Shown piece after piece: positions 9,328 to 18,227 of a stretch of DNA of 45,552 nucleotides. The notes under the pieces were generated by a model. The model was not told the origin of the DNA and ran no database searches. It saw only the letters and a program-made list of their open reading frames with translations. Each line of letters opens with the position of its first letter. Position 1 is the stretch's first letter. Origin of the DNA: an uncultured Prochlorococcus sp. (GTDB lineage Bacteria; Cyanobacteriota; Cyanobacteriia; PCC-6307; Cyanobiaceae); NCBI GenBank assembly GCA_902589115.1, contig CACIRS010000008.1:1-45552 (forward strand). The letters run 5' to 3'. The translations under genes were made by a program, and so were the position numbers.

Positions 9328-10440
9328 TTATAAATAATTATGTTTTGAAAAAGAAAACTCGTTTATTTTGTTCCATCCATACACTTGATTCCGAAATATT
9401 TGCCATTGTTGGAAAAACTTTTTAAAAGATTGATCTTTTCCTGAAATATCTTCATAGAGTTGGAATGATGCTTCTGTTGCTGCTTCTAGGATTTTGTTAT
9501 CATAAGGAACTAATATAGTTCCACCTTTAATTAATCTTTGTAGAGCAGAGCCATTAAGATTGTCATATCTACTTAACATTGTCATATTGGCTTCATAGCA
9601 AGCTGTATTAAACATTGCCTTATATTCATTGGGTAATTTTGCCCAAGCTTTTTTGTTTACAATTGCATTAAGTGTTGGCCCTGGTTCCCACCACCCTGGG
9701 TAGTAATAGAAACGTGCGGCTTTAGCGAAACCTAGCTTTTCATCATCATAAGGACCTGTCCATTCAGCTGCGTCAATTGTGCCTCGGTCTAGAGCTAAAT
9801 AGACTTCACCACCTGGTAAGACTTGAACATTTACTCCTAGTTGAGACATGACTTCCCCTCCTAGACCAGGAATTCTCATTTTTAGACCTTTGAGTGATTG
9901 GAGACTATCTAGTTTTTTCTTAAACCATCCCCCCATTTGAGCACCTGTATTTCCTGCGGGAAAACTAATAACCCCGAAATCAGCAAAAATTTTGTTCATT
10001 GCTTCTATCCCACCTGCCTGATAAAGCCATGCATTTTGTTGTTGAGCATTGAGGCCAAATGGGACTGAAGTTCCAAAGGCAAAACATGGATTTTTCCCTT
10101 TGTAGTAGTAGCTAGCTGTATGCCCACATTCGACAGAACCTGCCTGAACTGCATCTAATACTTCAAGTCCGGGAACTATTTCGCCAGCAGCATATGGTTT
10201 GATTGTGAAATTTCCATTACTCAGAGTTTCTACTCTTTGGCTAATGGTTTCTGCTCCGCCAAAAATTGTGTCTAGTGATATTGGCCAGCTAGTGGCCATT
10301 CTCCATCGAACTTTTGGTATTGATGTTTGAGTATTGCTTTGAGCGTCTTGTTTGCGAATTGTACAAGAGCTCAATAAACCAGCACTAACAGCTGCTGTAA
10401 GTGCACTTGCACTTGATCCGAGTAATTTTCTTCGTTGCAT
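9328..10440 (-). CDS. dctP: TRAP periplasmic binding protein, 2-oxoacid (TakP) type, predicted Tat lipoprotein
   Basis: Extracytoplasmic solute receptor for the adjacent permease, 370 residues. The N-terminus has a twin-arginine start (QRRKLLG) and a lipobox-like end (GLLSSC, Cys26), so it looks exported folded and lipid-anchored. The mature part closely resembles the TakP / mannitol-chloroaromatic branch of DctP proteins: NTGAQMGGWF, LKGLKMRIPGLGG, DRGTIDAAEWTGPYDDEK and YYYPGWWEPGPT. The structurally studied member of this branch binds pyruvate and other 2-oxoacids with Na+, so a keto-acid substrate is the best inference. A promoter is likely in the 127-base spacer upstream. Confidence 0.88.
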   Translation of the reverse strand: MQRRKLLGSSASALTAAVSAGLLSSCTIRKQDAQSNTQTSIPKVRWRMATSWPISLDTIFGGAETISQRVETLSNGNFTIKPYAAGEIVPGLEVLDAVQAGSVECGHTASYYYKGKNPCFAFGTSVPFGLNAQQQNAWLYQAGGIEAMNKIFADFGVISFPAGNTGAQMGGWFKKKLDSLQSLKGLKMRIPGLGGEVMSQLGVNVQVLPGGEVYLALDRGTIDAAEWTGPYDDEKLGFAKAARFYYYPGWWEPGPTLNAIVNKKAWAKLPNEYKAMFNTACYEANMTMLSRYDNLNGSALQRLIKGGTILVPYDNKILEAATEASFQLYEDISGKDQSFKKFFQQWQIFRNQVYGWNKINEFSFSKHNYL

Positions 10441-10567
10441 GAGAGATTGTTTTAATCAAAGTTTAAGAGGTCTTTTCAATCTTTTGTTAAACTTAGTCTT
10501 AAGAGAGACTATAGTCGTTGCATTAAAACAAAATTTACGATTTAAATATAATTTTAGTGTAGCAAAA

Positions 10568-11047
10568 TCATTTATTTATTGACCAAGAATTAAACGTTGC
10601 TGCCTGACCAACGTTTTTGCCTGTTTCGTCCAATATAGTCCATATTTTTGCATTATTTATTTTAAATCTAGTTCCCTTGCTGTCGATCCTAATTCCATTA
10701 TATTCCTTAATTGGTTTATTTTTAATTACTTTATTTAAATGTTCCAACCTTTGTTTTCTTTCTTCTGGAGGTGCTGTTAATTTTGACGGCATTCCAATCA
10801 TTTGATCCCAAGTGAGCTTCCAAAGTTTAAGTGCAGCAGCATTTGCATATTTAATTTTTGGATCATCTTCTATATTATGAATTAAAAGTGGGTGCATTTG
10901 ATTGAAAATTATATTATTAATAGTAATTTCTGATTCGAGACTATTTGATAAGTTGACAAGATCTTCTCCAAAGTTTTTTTTGTATGAAGTTCTAACTCGT
11001 TTGATTAATTTCAATATTTCTTTGGTGAGCCAAGGAGCTTTATTCAT
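10568..11047 (-). CDS. MEKHLA (PAS-like) domain protein
   Basis: A 159-residue protein that looks like a stand-alone MEKHLA domain, a PAS-related fold found in plant HD-ZIP proteins, green algae and bacteria. Visible signs are an N-terminal helical region, then HPLLIHNIEDDPKIKYANAAALKLW, DQMIGMPSKLTAPPEERKQR, and a C-terminal strand pair ending VGQAATFNSW. A PAS-type role in ligand or redox sensing is possible, but no output domain is attached. Its ATG overlaps the end of the SWIM gene by 8 bases, placing it last in the helicase operon. Confidence 0.78.
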   Translation of the reverse strand: MNKAPWLTKEILKLIKRVRTSYKKNFGEDLVNLSNSLESEITINNIIFNQMHPLLIHNIEDDPKIKYANAAALKLWKLTWDQMIGMPSKLTAPPEERKQRLEHLNKVIKNKPIKEYNGIRIDSKGTRFKINNAKIWTILDETGKNVGQAATFNSWSINK

Positions 11048-11939
11048 CTGCTGACATTGCTTTTAACATTGCTTCTTGTGCGAAGATTTGACCTTGCTGT
11101 TGAAGGTGGGAAAGAAATTTGTTGTTTGCTTGTGGAAATTTTGGATTTTCTGCCAAGGGTAATTCTCCTGCTGCATTGAGTCCTGTATCTCCATCTAGTG
11201 CAGGAGTTATAACAACTAAATCGGCATTAAGGCTTGCTTCATAACTCCACCATAAATGTGGATTTGTGATTGAAGAGTGTATAGAGCTAGTGGTTTGAGT
11301 GATTGCTGATGATTCTGTTAAGTCATCATCTTTTTCTGCTGAGTCTTGTGCAATTTTTTTAAGAATTTTTTTTCGTTGTTCAGCTAAATCTGTAAGAAGC
11401 TTGGTTCTTGTGCGACCTCTTAGTTGAAATAGTACGAAAGGATCTTCACTAAAACGATCTCCCATTAGAAAATAAATAGCGCTTATGTGTTTACATGGAT
11501 TTGCTTTATCTGGGCAATTACATTCACTCCTTACTTCTTGGAGTTTGAAAGGGAATAGCCGTTTCCCAGAAGCTGCAAATGCTCTTTCTATATCAGAAGG
11601 CATTATTCCTGTTAAGAGTTGTGCCGACCATCTAGCTTTTTGAGTTAATGCTTCAAGTACATAGCTCCAGTCTTCGTCATTAAGTACATCAAGCCATAGC
11701 TTGACTTTGTATGGCTCCTCATCAGTTCCTTGCACTCTTGCATGAACTCTTCGTCCTTCAAATCGGATTGAAGTTACATTTCCTTCTCTGGCATAACTCC
11801 AAGCTCGCTCTAATCTTTTTTTAAATCGATATGAGTTAATTAATTCCATCCATTGCTCAACCCACCAGGGTTGATTGCCCAGACCTTTTTCACTTAAAGC
11901 TGTTGTAATTTCAGATGAATTGTCAGGAAAAGTGTTCAT
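11040..11939 (-). CDS. SWIM zinc-finger protein
   Basis: A 299-residue protein with a SWIM zinc finger: Cys130-x-Cys132-x6-Cys139-x-His141 (ECNCPDKANPCKHI), a motif that binds nucleic acid or protein. The N-terminal half (about 25-125) is the conserved region typical of bacterial SWIM proteins encoded beside SNF2 helicases. The C-terminal third is polar and probably flexible. It lies 13 bases downstream of the SNF2 gene, so the two products probably work together in DNA or chromatin-like remodelling. No enzymatic motif is seen. Confidence 0.88.
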   Translation of the reverse strand: MNTFPDNSSEITTALSEKGLGNQPWWVEQWMELINSYRFKKRLERAWSYAREGNVTSIRFEGRRVHARVQGTDEEPYKVKLWLDVLNDEDWSYVLEALTQKARWSAQLLTGIMPSDIERAFAASGKRLFPFKLQEVRSECNCPDKANPCKHISAIYFLMGDRFSEDPFVLFQLRGRTRTKLLTDLAEQRKKILKKIAQDSAEKDDDLTESSAITQTTSSIHSSITNPHLWWSYEASLNADLVVITPALDGDTGLNAAGELPLAENPKFPQANNKFLSHLQQQGQIFAQEAMLKAMSADE

Positions 11940-11952
11940 ATTAATGAAGGAT

Positions 11953-14900
11953 TTAAGAAGTTTCTAGAGCGACTAGATTCTTTAATTGATTGACACCAAG
12001 ATTGCTTAACCAATCTTCACCTGAGCCAATAATATCTTCTGCTAGTCGAGACTTTTCACGAATCATTTGATCAATTTTTTCTTCAACTGAGCCGCTAGTA
12101 ATGAATTTGTGCACCATAACTCGATTGGTTTGGCCAATTCTGTATGCTCTATCAGTAGCTTGATTTTCTACGGCAGGATTCCACCATCTATCGATATGAA
12201 ATACATGATTCGCTCGAGTTAGATTCAGGCCTATTCCACCTGCTTTTAAGGACAATAAGAAAAGCTGGGGCCCTCTTGGATCTTCTTGAAATCTGTCAAC
12301 CATTGCTTGCCTTTCATTTTTGCTAGTACTTCCATGTAGAAAAGGGACTTCGCATAACCATCTTTGTTGTAAATAAGCTTGTAATAGATGACCCCATTCA
12401 GCAAATTGAGTAAAAAGTAGAGCTCTATCTCCTGCTTCAATAACCTCTTCAAGAATTTCTTCTAATCTTTGAAGCTTAACTGATCTATTTATAAATCCTT
12501 CTTGAACTATATTTTCTTTTAATGCAAGTGCTGGGTGATTACATATTTGCTTGAGTCGAGTTAATAATCCAAGTACTTTTCCTTGTCGTTGCCCTAGAGG
12601 AGAACTGGCTATTAAATCTATTGTATCCTCGACTGTTTTATTGTATAAACTTTTTTGTTCTTTGCTTAAGCCAATCCATTCATTTAATTCAATTTTTTCT
12701 GGTAGATCAGAAATAATTGTTTTGTCAGTTTTCAGTCTTCTAAGTATAAATGGACTAACACGAGCTTTTAAGTCTTTTAAGGAAGAAATGTCTCCATATC
12801 TTTCTATCGGTAGTCGATAGCGTTGCTGAAAAAAGTCTTCTTTCCCAAGCACTCTAGGATTTAGAAAATCCATTAAGGACCATAATTCACCGACTCTGTT
12901 CTCTACAGGCGTACCAGTTAAAGCAATTCTGAAACGATTGTTTTTATCTGGTCTTGCAATTTCCCTAGTGGCTTGACTTTGTTTTGCATTTGGATTTTTA
13001 ATTGCTTGTGCTTCATCTATCACGATTCCTTCCCAGTTAATAGATTCTAATAATTCAATATCTCTTTGTAGAAGCCCATAACTAGTGATGACAAGGTTGA
13101 TATGTTTAAGGACTTTCTTCAATTCTTTTTCAGTTGATGGCCTTTTAGGTCCATAGTGTTCAAAAATTTGGAGTGTTGGTGTAAAAGCATTAGCTTCGCG
13201 TTTCCAATTTGTGAGCACAGATGTTGGAGCTATAAGGAGCACCGGTCGTTTAAGTTCATGCTCAGACTTGAGATGTTGAAGAAATGCAAGAAGTTGAATC
13301 GTTTTTCCTAGACCCATATCATCAGCTAAGCAAGCTCCCTGATCAAACCTATGAAGAAAAGCTAGCCAACCTAAACCTCTTTCTTGATAGGGCCTTAATT
13401 GCCCATTAAACCCTTCTGGGGCTGGTAGTGGATCTGGTGCTTTTTGTTGGTGGTACTTCTCTAAAACACCTTGCAATCTTGGTCCTGCCTCAAATCGATG
13501 AATAGGCAACTTCATTAATGTGTCGCCTTCTGTGGCCGTTAGTCTTAATGCATCGTCAAGGCTGAGATTTGGAGTTGTGCTGCAAAAGAGCGCTGCGTTT
13601 TTTAGATCATTTGGTCTTAGTTCTATCCAGGCACCTTGGTGGTTGACTAATGGACTCTTTTTACTAGCTAAGCGTTCAAGTTCTTTTAAGGTTAAGTGGA
13701 CTCCTCCGATCATGAGTTCCCACTCCCAATTAAGGCTTTCACCGAGAGTGAAACCTCTAGAAGTTTCTAATATCTCGGCTTTAATTGCTAGACCTAAACG
13801 ACTAGCGAGCCCCCCTGACAAGCTTGGTGGGAGCTCAACTCCAACTCCAACATCACGCAGTTGACTGGCTGCTGTGCGAACCAAAACAAATGCTTCTGCA
13901 GGTGTTAACTGCATATTTTCTGGCGTGGCGTTCTCTAACCCTCTTGCAATTGGTTCAAATACTGTGAGTGCTCTCCCTAAACCTTCTAAAAGCACTTCAC
14001 TAGGTTGATCAACATGTATTTCACCAATTTGTAGACCTTGAGAACCTGCTCCCCAGACTGAGGCTGCCTGCACTTTTAATGTTGGATCGGCTGCTGCTTG
14101 TAAAGCAAATCTTAATTCCCATAGATCTTCACCTTGGTTCGGTGTGAAAAGTTCTAGACAAGTCCTGGCTGGAGCAACATTTCCAGCTACGCCTTCTTTC
14201 CAATGATTGCTAGCAGTTGCTAATCGTTCAACATCCTCTTCATTCAGAGTTATCACACCGTTCTCAGAGCCGAGTGCCTCTTGCCAAATTGTTAAGAGAG
14301 GATCAAGATCCTTAGTATTTGGAACAAACCCTTTTCGAAGTTGAGCATCGACAAGGTCTTCTAATAAAGTTGCTACTCGAATTCGTCCACTTCGAGGCCT
14401 GCAAGAAGCAATGGGATTTGCCTCTCTCATTGCTTCAGGTCGTAATCGAGTCATACGATTATTTCTTCGTCCAGTTGGTTCTCTCCATGGCAGTGCACAA
14501 GTAGCTACTAATGGGAGTCTTGCTGCAAATTCTTCAAGTTTTTGCCGGTCATCTTCACGGTTAAGTAAGGGAACCCATCGTGCGCGATGTGGATATCCTT
14601 CTCCTTTACTTACTTCCACTTGCGGTATCCACCTGCCTCTTGCAATCAGACTTAAAGACCAACGTTGGAAATGACTCCACCATCGTATTTCTTCTCCTAA
14701 ATCAGAATTGTTTCCAGATAACGGCAGTTTTGATAGCCAAGTTGTTGCAGCACTTGGTTCAATTGCTAGTCCCTGTACTTGCCATGGCCACCATTCACAT
14801 TGTTTTGGGATAGGCTCTCCAGCTTGTAAAGGAAGCCCAGTCCATGCAAAATCGTTGATTTCTTCATGTAGTTCATCTGATTGCTTTTTATAAGCATTTT

Positions 14901-15162
14901 TTGTGCTTGGGGCCTTGATATATCTACTAGGCAGTGTGAGGCACGCTGTTGCTTCAATTATTCCTTCTGGCAATAGCTCTTTTTGTTTAAGCCAGGTACT
15001 GAGTTCTTCTGGATTAAGAGTAAATGGATGCAGGGCTGGGGTAATCTTTGGACCTGTCGGAGTTGCTACTCTCCAAGTATCAGCCCACACAAGCAGTGCT
15101 GGACGTCCCGAGCACGTCGGAGTTCGAATCGGTGGAAGCCAAGTGGCGTGCAGCAGGCTCAT
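11953..15162 (-). CDS. SNF2-family DNA-dependent ATPase / helicase
   Basis: Large (1069 residues) SWI2/SNF2 helicase of superfamily 2 that translocates on double-stranded DNA to remodel bound proteins. The first 560 residues are the N-terminal extension seen in bacterial members. The ATPase core then shows Walker A ADDMGLGKT (about 612-620), motif II DEAQ (about 714-717), motif III ALTGTPVENR, and the second RecA lobe with LLFTQFAEWG, SLKAGGIGLNLT and the arginine-finger motif QATDRAYRIGQ. ATG at 15162 is the first good start. It leads the operon with SWIM and MEKHLA genes downstream. It is distinct from RapA, which has a different N-terminus. Confidence 0.92.
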   Translation of the reverse strand: MSLLHATWLPPIRTPTCSGRPALLVWADTWRVATPTGPKITPALHPFTLNPEELSTWLKQKELLPEGIIEATACLTLPSRYIKAPSTKNAYKKQSDELHEEINDFAWTGLPLQAGEPIPKQCEWWPWQVQGLAIEPSAATTWLSKLPLSGNNSDLGEEIRWWSHFQRWSLSLIARGRWIPQVEVSKGEGYPHRARWVPLLNREDDRQKLEEFAARLPLVATCALPWREPTGRRNNRMTRLRPEAMREANPIASCRPRSGRIRVATLLEDLVDAQLRKGFVPNTKDLDPLLTIWQEALGSENGVITLNEEDVERLATASNHWKEGVAGNVAPARTCLELFTPNQGEDLWELRFALQAAADPTLKVQAASVWGAGSQGLQIGEIHVDQPSEVLLEGLGRALTVFEPIARGLENATPENMQLTPAEAFVLVRTAASQLRDVGVGVELPPSLSGGLASRLGLAIKAEILETSRGFTLGESLNWEWELMIGGVHLTLKELERLASKKSPLVNHQGAWIELRPNDLKNAALFCSTTPNLSLDDALRLTATEGDTLMKLPIHRFEAGPRLQGVLEKYHQQKAPDPLPAPEGFNGQLRPYQERGLGWLAFLHRFDQGACLADDMGLGKTIQLLAFLQHLKSEHELKRPVLLIAPTSVLTNWKREANAFTPTLQIFEHYGPKRPSTEKELKKVLKHINLVITSYGLLQRDIELLESINWEGIVIDEAQAIKNPNAKQSQATREIARPDKNNRFRIALTGTPVENRVGELWSLMDFLNPRVLGKEDFFQQRYRLPIERYGDISSLKDLKARVSPFILRRLKTDKTIISDLPEKIELNEWIGLSKEQKSLYNKTVEDTIDLIASSPLGQRQGKVLGLLTRLKQICNHPALALKENIVQEGFINRSVKLQRLEEILEEVIEAGDRALLFTQFAEWGHLLQAYLQQRWLCEVPFLHGSTSKNERQAMVDRFQEDPRGPQLFLLSLKAGGIGLNLTRANHVFHIDRWWNPAVENQATDRAYRIGQTNRVMVHKFITSGSVEEKIDQMIREKSRLAEDIIGSGEDWLSNLGVNQLKNLVALETS

Positions 15163-15542
15163 AGCCGCGACGCGAAAAGAAGAAAGTGATTACCTTGATT
15201 TGGATGGACTGTGGTGATGCTGACTAGCGGCCTTTCAAGGTGTTTCATAGTTAATAATGCCACTCTATGGGGCCTTAGTCATCTTCATTCATATTTTTGG
15301 GTTAATGGCACTCTTCGTTTAAGTACTTTGGATCCTTCGAAAATTTGCCTTAGATAATTAATTTTGTAGGCTTTCTATCAAGTTAATTATTCTACTCATT
15401 CTATGAATTATCTTTATTAGGGGAAACAGTAGTTATATGAGGGCTATTTCAGTCTTTGCTTTATGAGAGGTGAGATCATGCAAAATTGGTATGTATTCAC
15501 CGATCATGAATCAAGACGTTCTTTTCATTGATCAATTTTCTT
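15163..15542. other. divergent intergenic region between SNF2 and alaS, with a possible 17-codon leader
   Basis: This 380-base spacer must contain promoters for both flanking genes, but no strong -10/-35 pair stands out. On the + strand a short frame at 15479-15532 (MQNWYVFTDHESRRSFH, then TGA) is preceded by GAGGTGAGATC, a plausible ribosome site. It ends 10 bases before the alaS ATG, so it could be a leader peptide or chance. Another 21-codon hydrophobic frame starts at 15257 (MPLYGALVIF) without a good ribosome site. Confidence 0.35.
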
Positions 15543-18227
15543 ATGGCTGTGGGCTTGGAACATTCATCTCAATTAGGTGACTCTCGACCTCATTCTGGGG
15601 AAGAAATCAGAAGTGCTTTTTTGAAATTTTTCTTTGACCGTGGACATCTCATTTTGCCTAGTTCTTCTTTAGTACCTGACGACCCAACGGTTTTGCTGAC
15701 TATTGCTGGCATGCTCCCTTTTAAGCCAGTATTTCTTGGTCAGATTGAGCGTCCAGCAGCTAGAGCAGCCAGCAGTCAAAAGTGTATTAGAACTAATGAT
15801 ATTGAAAATGTGGGCGTAACAGCCAGACATCACACCTTTTTTGAGATGTTAGGCAACTTCTCTTTTGGAGATTATTTTAAGAAAGAGGCAATTCAATGGG
15901 CTTGGGAATTAAGTACTAATGTATATGGATTAGATCCCAGAAATTTAGTAGTTAGTGTGTTTAGAGATGACGATGAATCTGCGTTAATATGGCGAGATGT
16001 TGTTGGCGTAAATCCAAATCGAATTGTTCGAATGGATGAGGCTGATAACTTTTGGTCTTCAGGTCCAACAGGACCTTGTGGACCATGCTCTGAGCTTTAT
16101 TATGATTTTCACCCTGAACAGGGAGATTTAGAGATTGATCTCGAAGATGATTCTCGATTTATAGAGTTTTATAATCTTGTCTTTATGCAATACAATCGAG
16201 ATTCTGAAGGCACTCTTCAGCCTCTTGAAAATTGTAATATTGATACAGGAATGGGGCTTGAAAGAATGGCCCAAATATTGCAAGGCGTATCAAACAATTA
16301 TGAAACAGATTTGATTTTTCCGCTTGTTAAAACAGCTGCTACTTTAGCAGGAATTGACTATCAACAAGTTGACAATAAAATTCAGAGTTCTTTAAAAGTT
16401 ATTGGTGATCATAGTCGAGCAGTCACTCAATTAATATGTGATGGCGTAACTGCAAGTAATGTTGGCAGAGGATATGTATTGCGACGATTGTTGCGTCGAG
16501 TAGTTCGTCATGGTCGTTTGATTGGAATTGAGAAACCTTTTCTAACAGATATGGGGCAAGCAGCGATTGAGTTGATGAATAAGGCATATCCACAGTTACT
16601 GAATAGACGATCATTGATTCTTCAGGAATTAGAAAGAGAAGAATCTCGCTTTTTAGAAACACTAGAACGTGGTGAAAAAGTATTGTCAGAGTTATTAGCT
16701 GATAATCCAAAATTAATTAGTGGCAAGGATGCATTTGAGTTGTATGACACCTATGGCTTTCCATTAGAACTAACTCAAGAAATCGCTCAAGAGCATAACC
16801 TAACTGTAGATATAGATGGCTTTGAGCATGAGATGAATGCACAGAGACAACGTGCAAAAGCAGCAAATATTAGTATTGATTTGACGCATCAAGATGCTAT
16901 AGAAAATATGGCTTCTCAGAGTATTGCTACCAATTTTAATGGCTATACCTCTCTAAAGGAGATTAGTACTGTTACAGCATTAGTAGTTAATGGTCAATCA
17001 GCTCATTGTGGCGTTCTTGGAGATCGAGTTGAGGTAGTACTTGATCAAACTGCATTTTATGGAGAATCAGGCGGTCAAATTGGGGATTGTGGTGTATTGA
17101 TAAATCAAGAATCTAAAACAGATGAATTATGTGTTGATATTCATTCGGTTAGTCGAAAGCAAGGTGTATTTATACATAGCGGCTTAATTAAGAAAGGAAC
17201 ATTGAATTTAGGTGATAATGTTGTATGTAAAGTTAACCCTATATGTCGTCGCAGAATTCAAGCTAATCATACAGCCACTCACCTTCTACAATCTGCTTTG
17301 AAAATGGTTGTTGATTCTAGTATTGGACAGGCTGGATCCCTTGTTAACTTTGATCGATTGCGTTTCGATTTTCATGCTCCTCGTCCAGTTTCAATTACAG
17401 AATTAGAAGAAATTGAAACTCTTATAAATTCATGGATTTCCGAATCACATTCACTTGATGTCAAGGAAATGGCCATTGAGTTGGCTAAAGAAGAAGGGGC
17501 TATAGCTATGTTTGGTGAAAAATATGGTGATTATGTGCGAGTAGTTGACGTACCAGGTGTATCTAAAGAATTATGCGGTGGCACGCATGTGCGTAACACA
17601 TCTGAAATAGGTGTATTTAAAATTATTTCTGAAAGTGGGATAGCTGCAGGTATTCGTAGGGTTGAGGCAGTGGCTGGCCCCGCAGTTTTGGATTATCTCA
17701 ATGAAAGAGATGTAATTGTGAAACAGTTAGGCGAGAGATTAAAAACTCAACCTGTAGAAATAGTGCAAAGAGTAGTTGCTTTGCAAGAAGAAATGAAAGA
17801 AAAAAATAAAGAACTTCAGATACTGCTTGAGGATTTAGCCTTAGCAAAGGCATTAAATTTGCGTAGTCAAGTAACAGTTATTGGTGATACCAAAGTACTT
17901 GTTGAACGTCTAGACGAGGTTGATGGGACTGCGTTGCAAAATGTAGCGAAGTCTTTAATAGATAATTTAGGAAAAAATGCTGTTGTTGTTTTAGGTGGGC
18001 AACCAGACTTAAAAGATTCAAATAAGGTGATTTTTGTCGCGGCCTTTGGTTCCGATGTAATTGCCATAGGGTTGCATGCTGGAAAATTTATAAATGATAT
18101 TGCTAAAAGTTGTGGAGGAGGAGGTGGTGGACGCCCCGCTTTAGCACAAGCAGGTGGACGGAATGCGTTAGCAATTAATCAAGCTTTAGATATTGCAAAA
18201 GAAACGTTGAAATGTTCTTTGTCATAA
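15543..18227 (+). CDS. alaS: alanyl-tRNA synthetase
   Basis: Charges tRNA-Ala with alanine and edits mis-charged Ser/Gly-tRNA-Ala. Full length at 894 residues from the ATG at 15543; an in-frame TTG at 15528 gives a longer form but is less likely. Class II catalytic core at the N-terminus (RSAFLKFFFDRGH, RHHTFFEMLGNFSFGDYFK, GPTGPCGPCSE, DTGMGLERM). The editing domain carries the zinc motif HTATHLLQ and later CGGTHV. The C-terminal C-Ala domain ends GGGGGGRPALAQAGG. The stop codon overlaps the end of speA by 6 bases, tail to tail. Confidence 0.96.
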   Translation: MAVGLEHSSQLGDSRPHSGEEIRSAFLKFFFDRGHLILPSSSLVPDDPTVLLTIAGMLPFKPVFLGQIERPAARAASSQKCIRTNDIENVGVTARHHTFFEMLGNFSFGDYFKKEAIQWAWELSTNVYGLDPRNLVVSVFRDDDESALIWRDVVGVNPNRIVRMDEADNFWSSGPTGPCGPCSELYYDFHPEQGDLEIDLEDDSRFIEFYNLVFMQYNRDSEGTLQPLENCNIDTGMGLERMAQILQGVSNNYETDLIFPLVKTAATLAGIDYQQVDNKIQSSLKVIGDHSRAVTQLICDGVTASNVGRGYVLRRLLRRVVRHGRLIGIEKPFLTDMGQAAIELMNKAYPQLLNRRSLILQELEREESRFLETLERGEKVLSELLADNPKLISGKDAFELYDTYGFPLELTQEIAQEHNLTVDIDGFEHEMNAQRQRAKAANISIDLTHQDAIENMASQSIATNFNGYTSLKEISTVTALVVNGQSAHCGVLGDRVEVVLDQTAFYGESGGQIGDCGVLINQESKTDELCVDIHSVSRKQGVFIHSGLIKKGTLNLGDNVVCKVNPICRRRIQANHTATHLLQSALKMVVDSSIGQAGSLVNFDRLRFDFHAPRPVSITELEEIETLINSWISESHSLDVKEMAIELAKEEGAIAMFGEKYGDYVRVVDVPGVSKELCGGTHVRNTSEIGVFKIISESGIAAGIRRVEAVAGPAVLDYLNERDVIVKQLGERLKTQPVEIVQRVVALQEEMKEKNKELQILLEDLALAKALNLRSQVTVIGDTKVLVERLDEVDGTALQNVAKSLIDNLGKNAVVVLGGQPDLKDSNKVIFVAAFGSDVIAIGLHAGKFINDIAKSCGGGGGGRPALAQAGGRNALAINQALDIAKETLKCSLS

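Noticed and set aside
14411-14674. 87-codon + strand frame and several others inside the SNF2 gene
   Set aside because: Shadows of a clearly coding minus-strand helicase gene.
15257-15322. 21-codon hydrophobic + strand frame (MPLYGALVIF...)
   Set aside because: Too short and no ribosome site; kept only as a note in the spacer entry.
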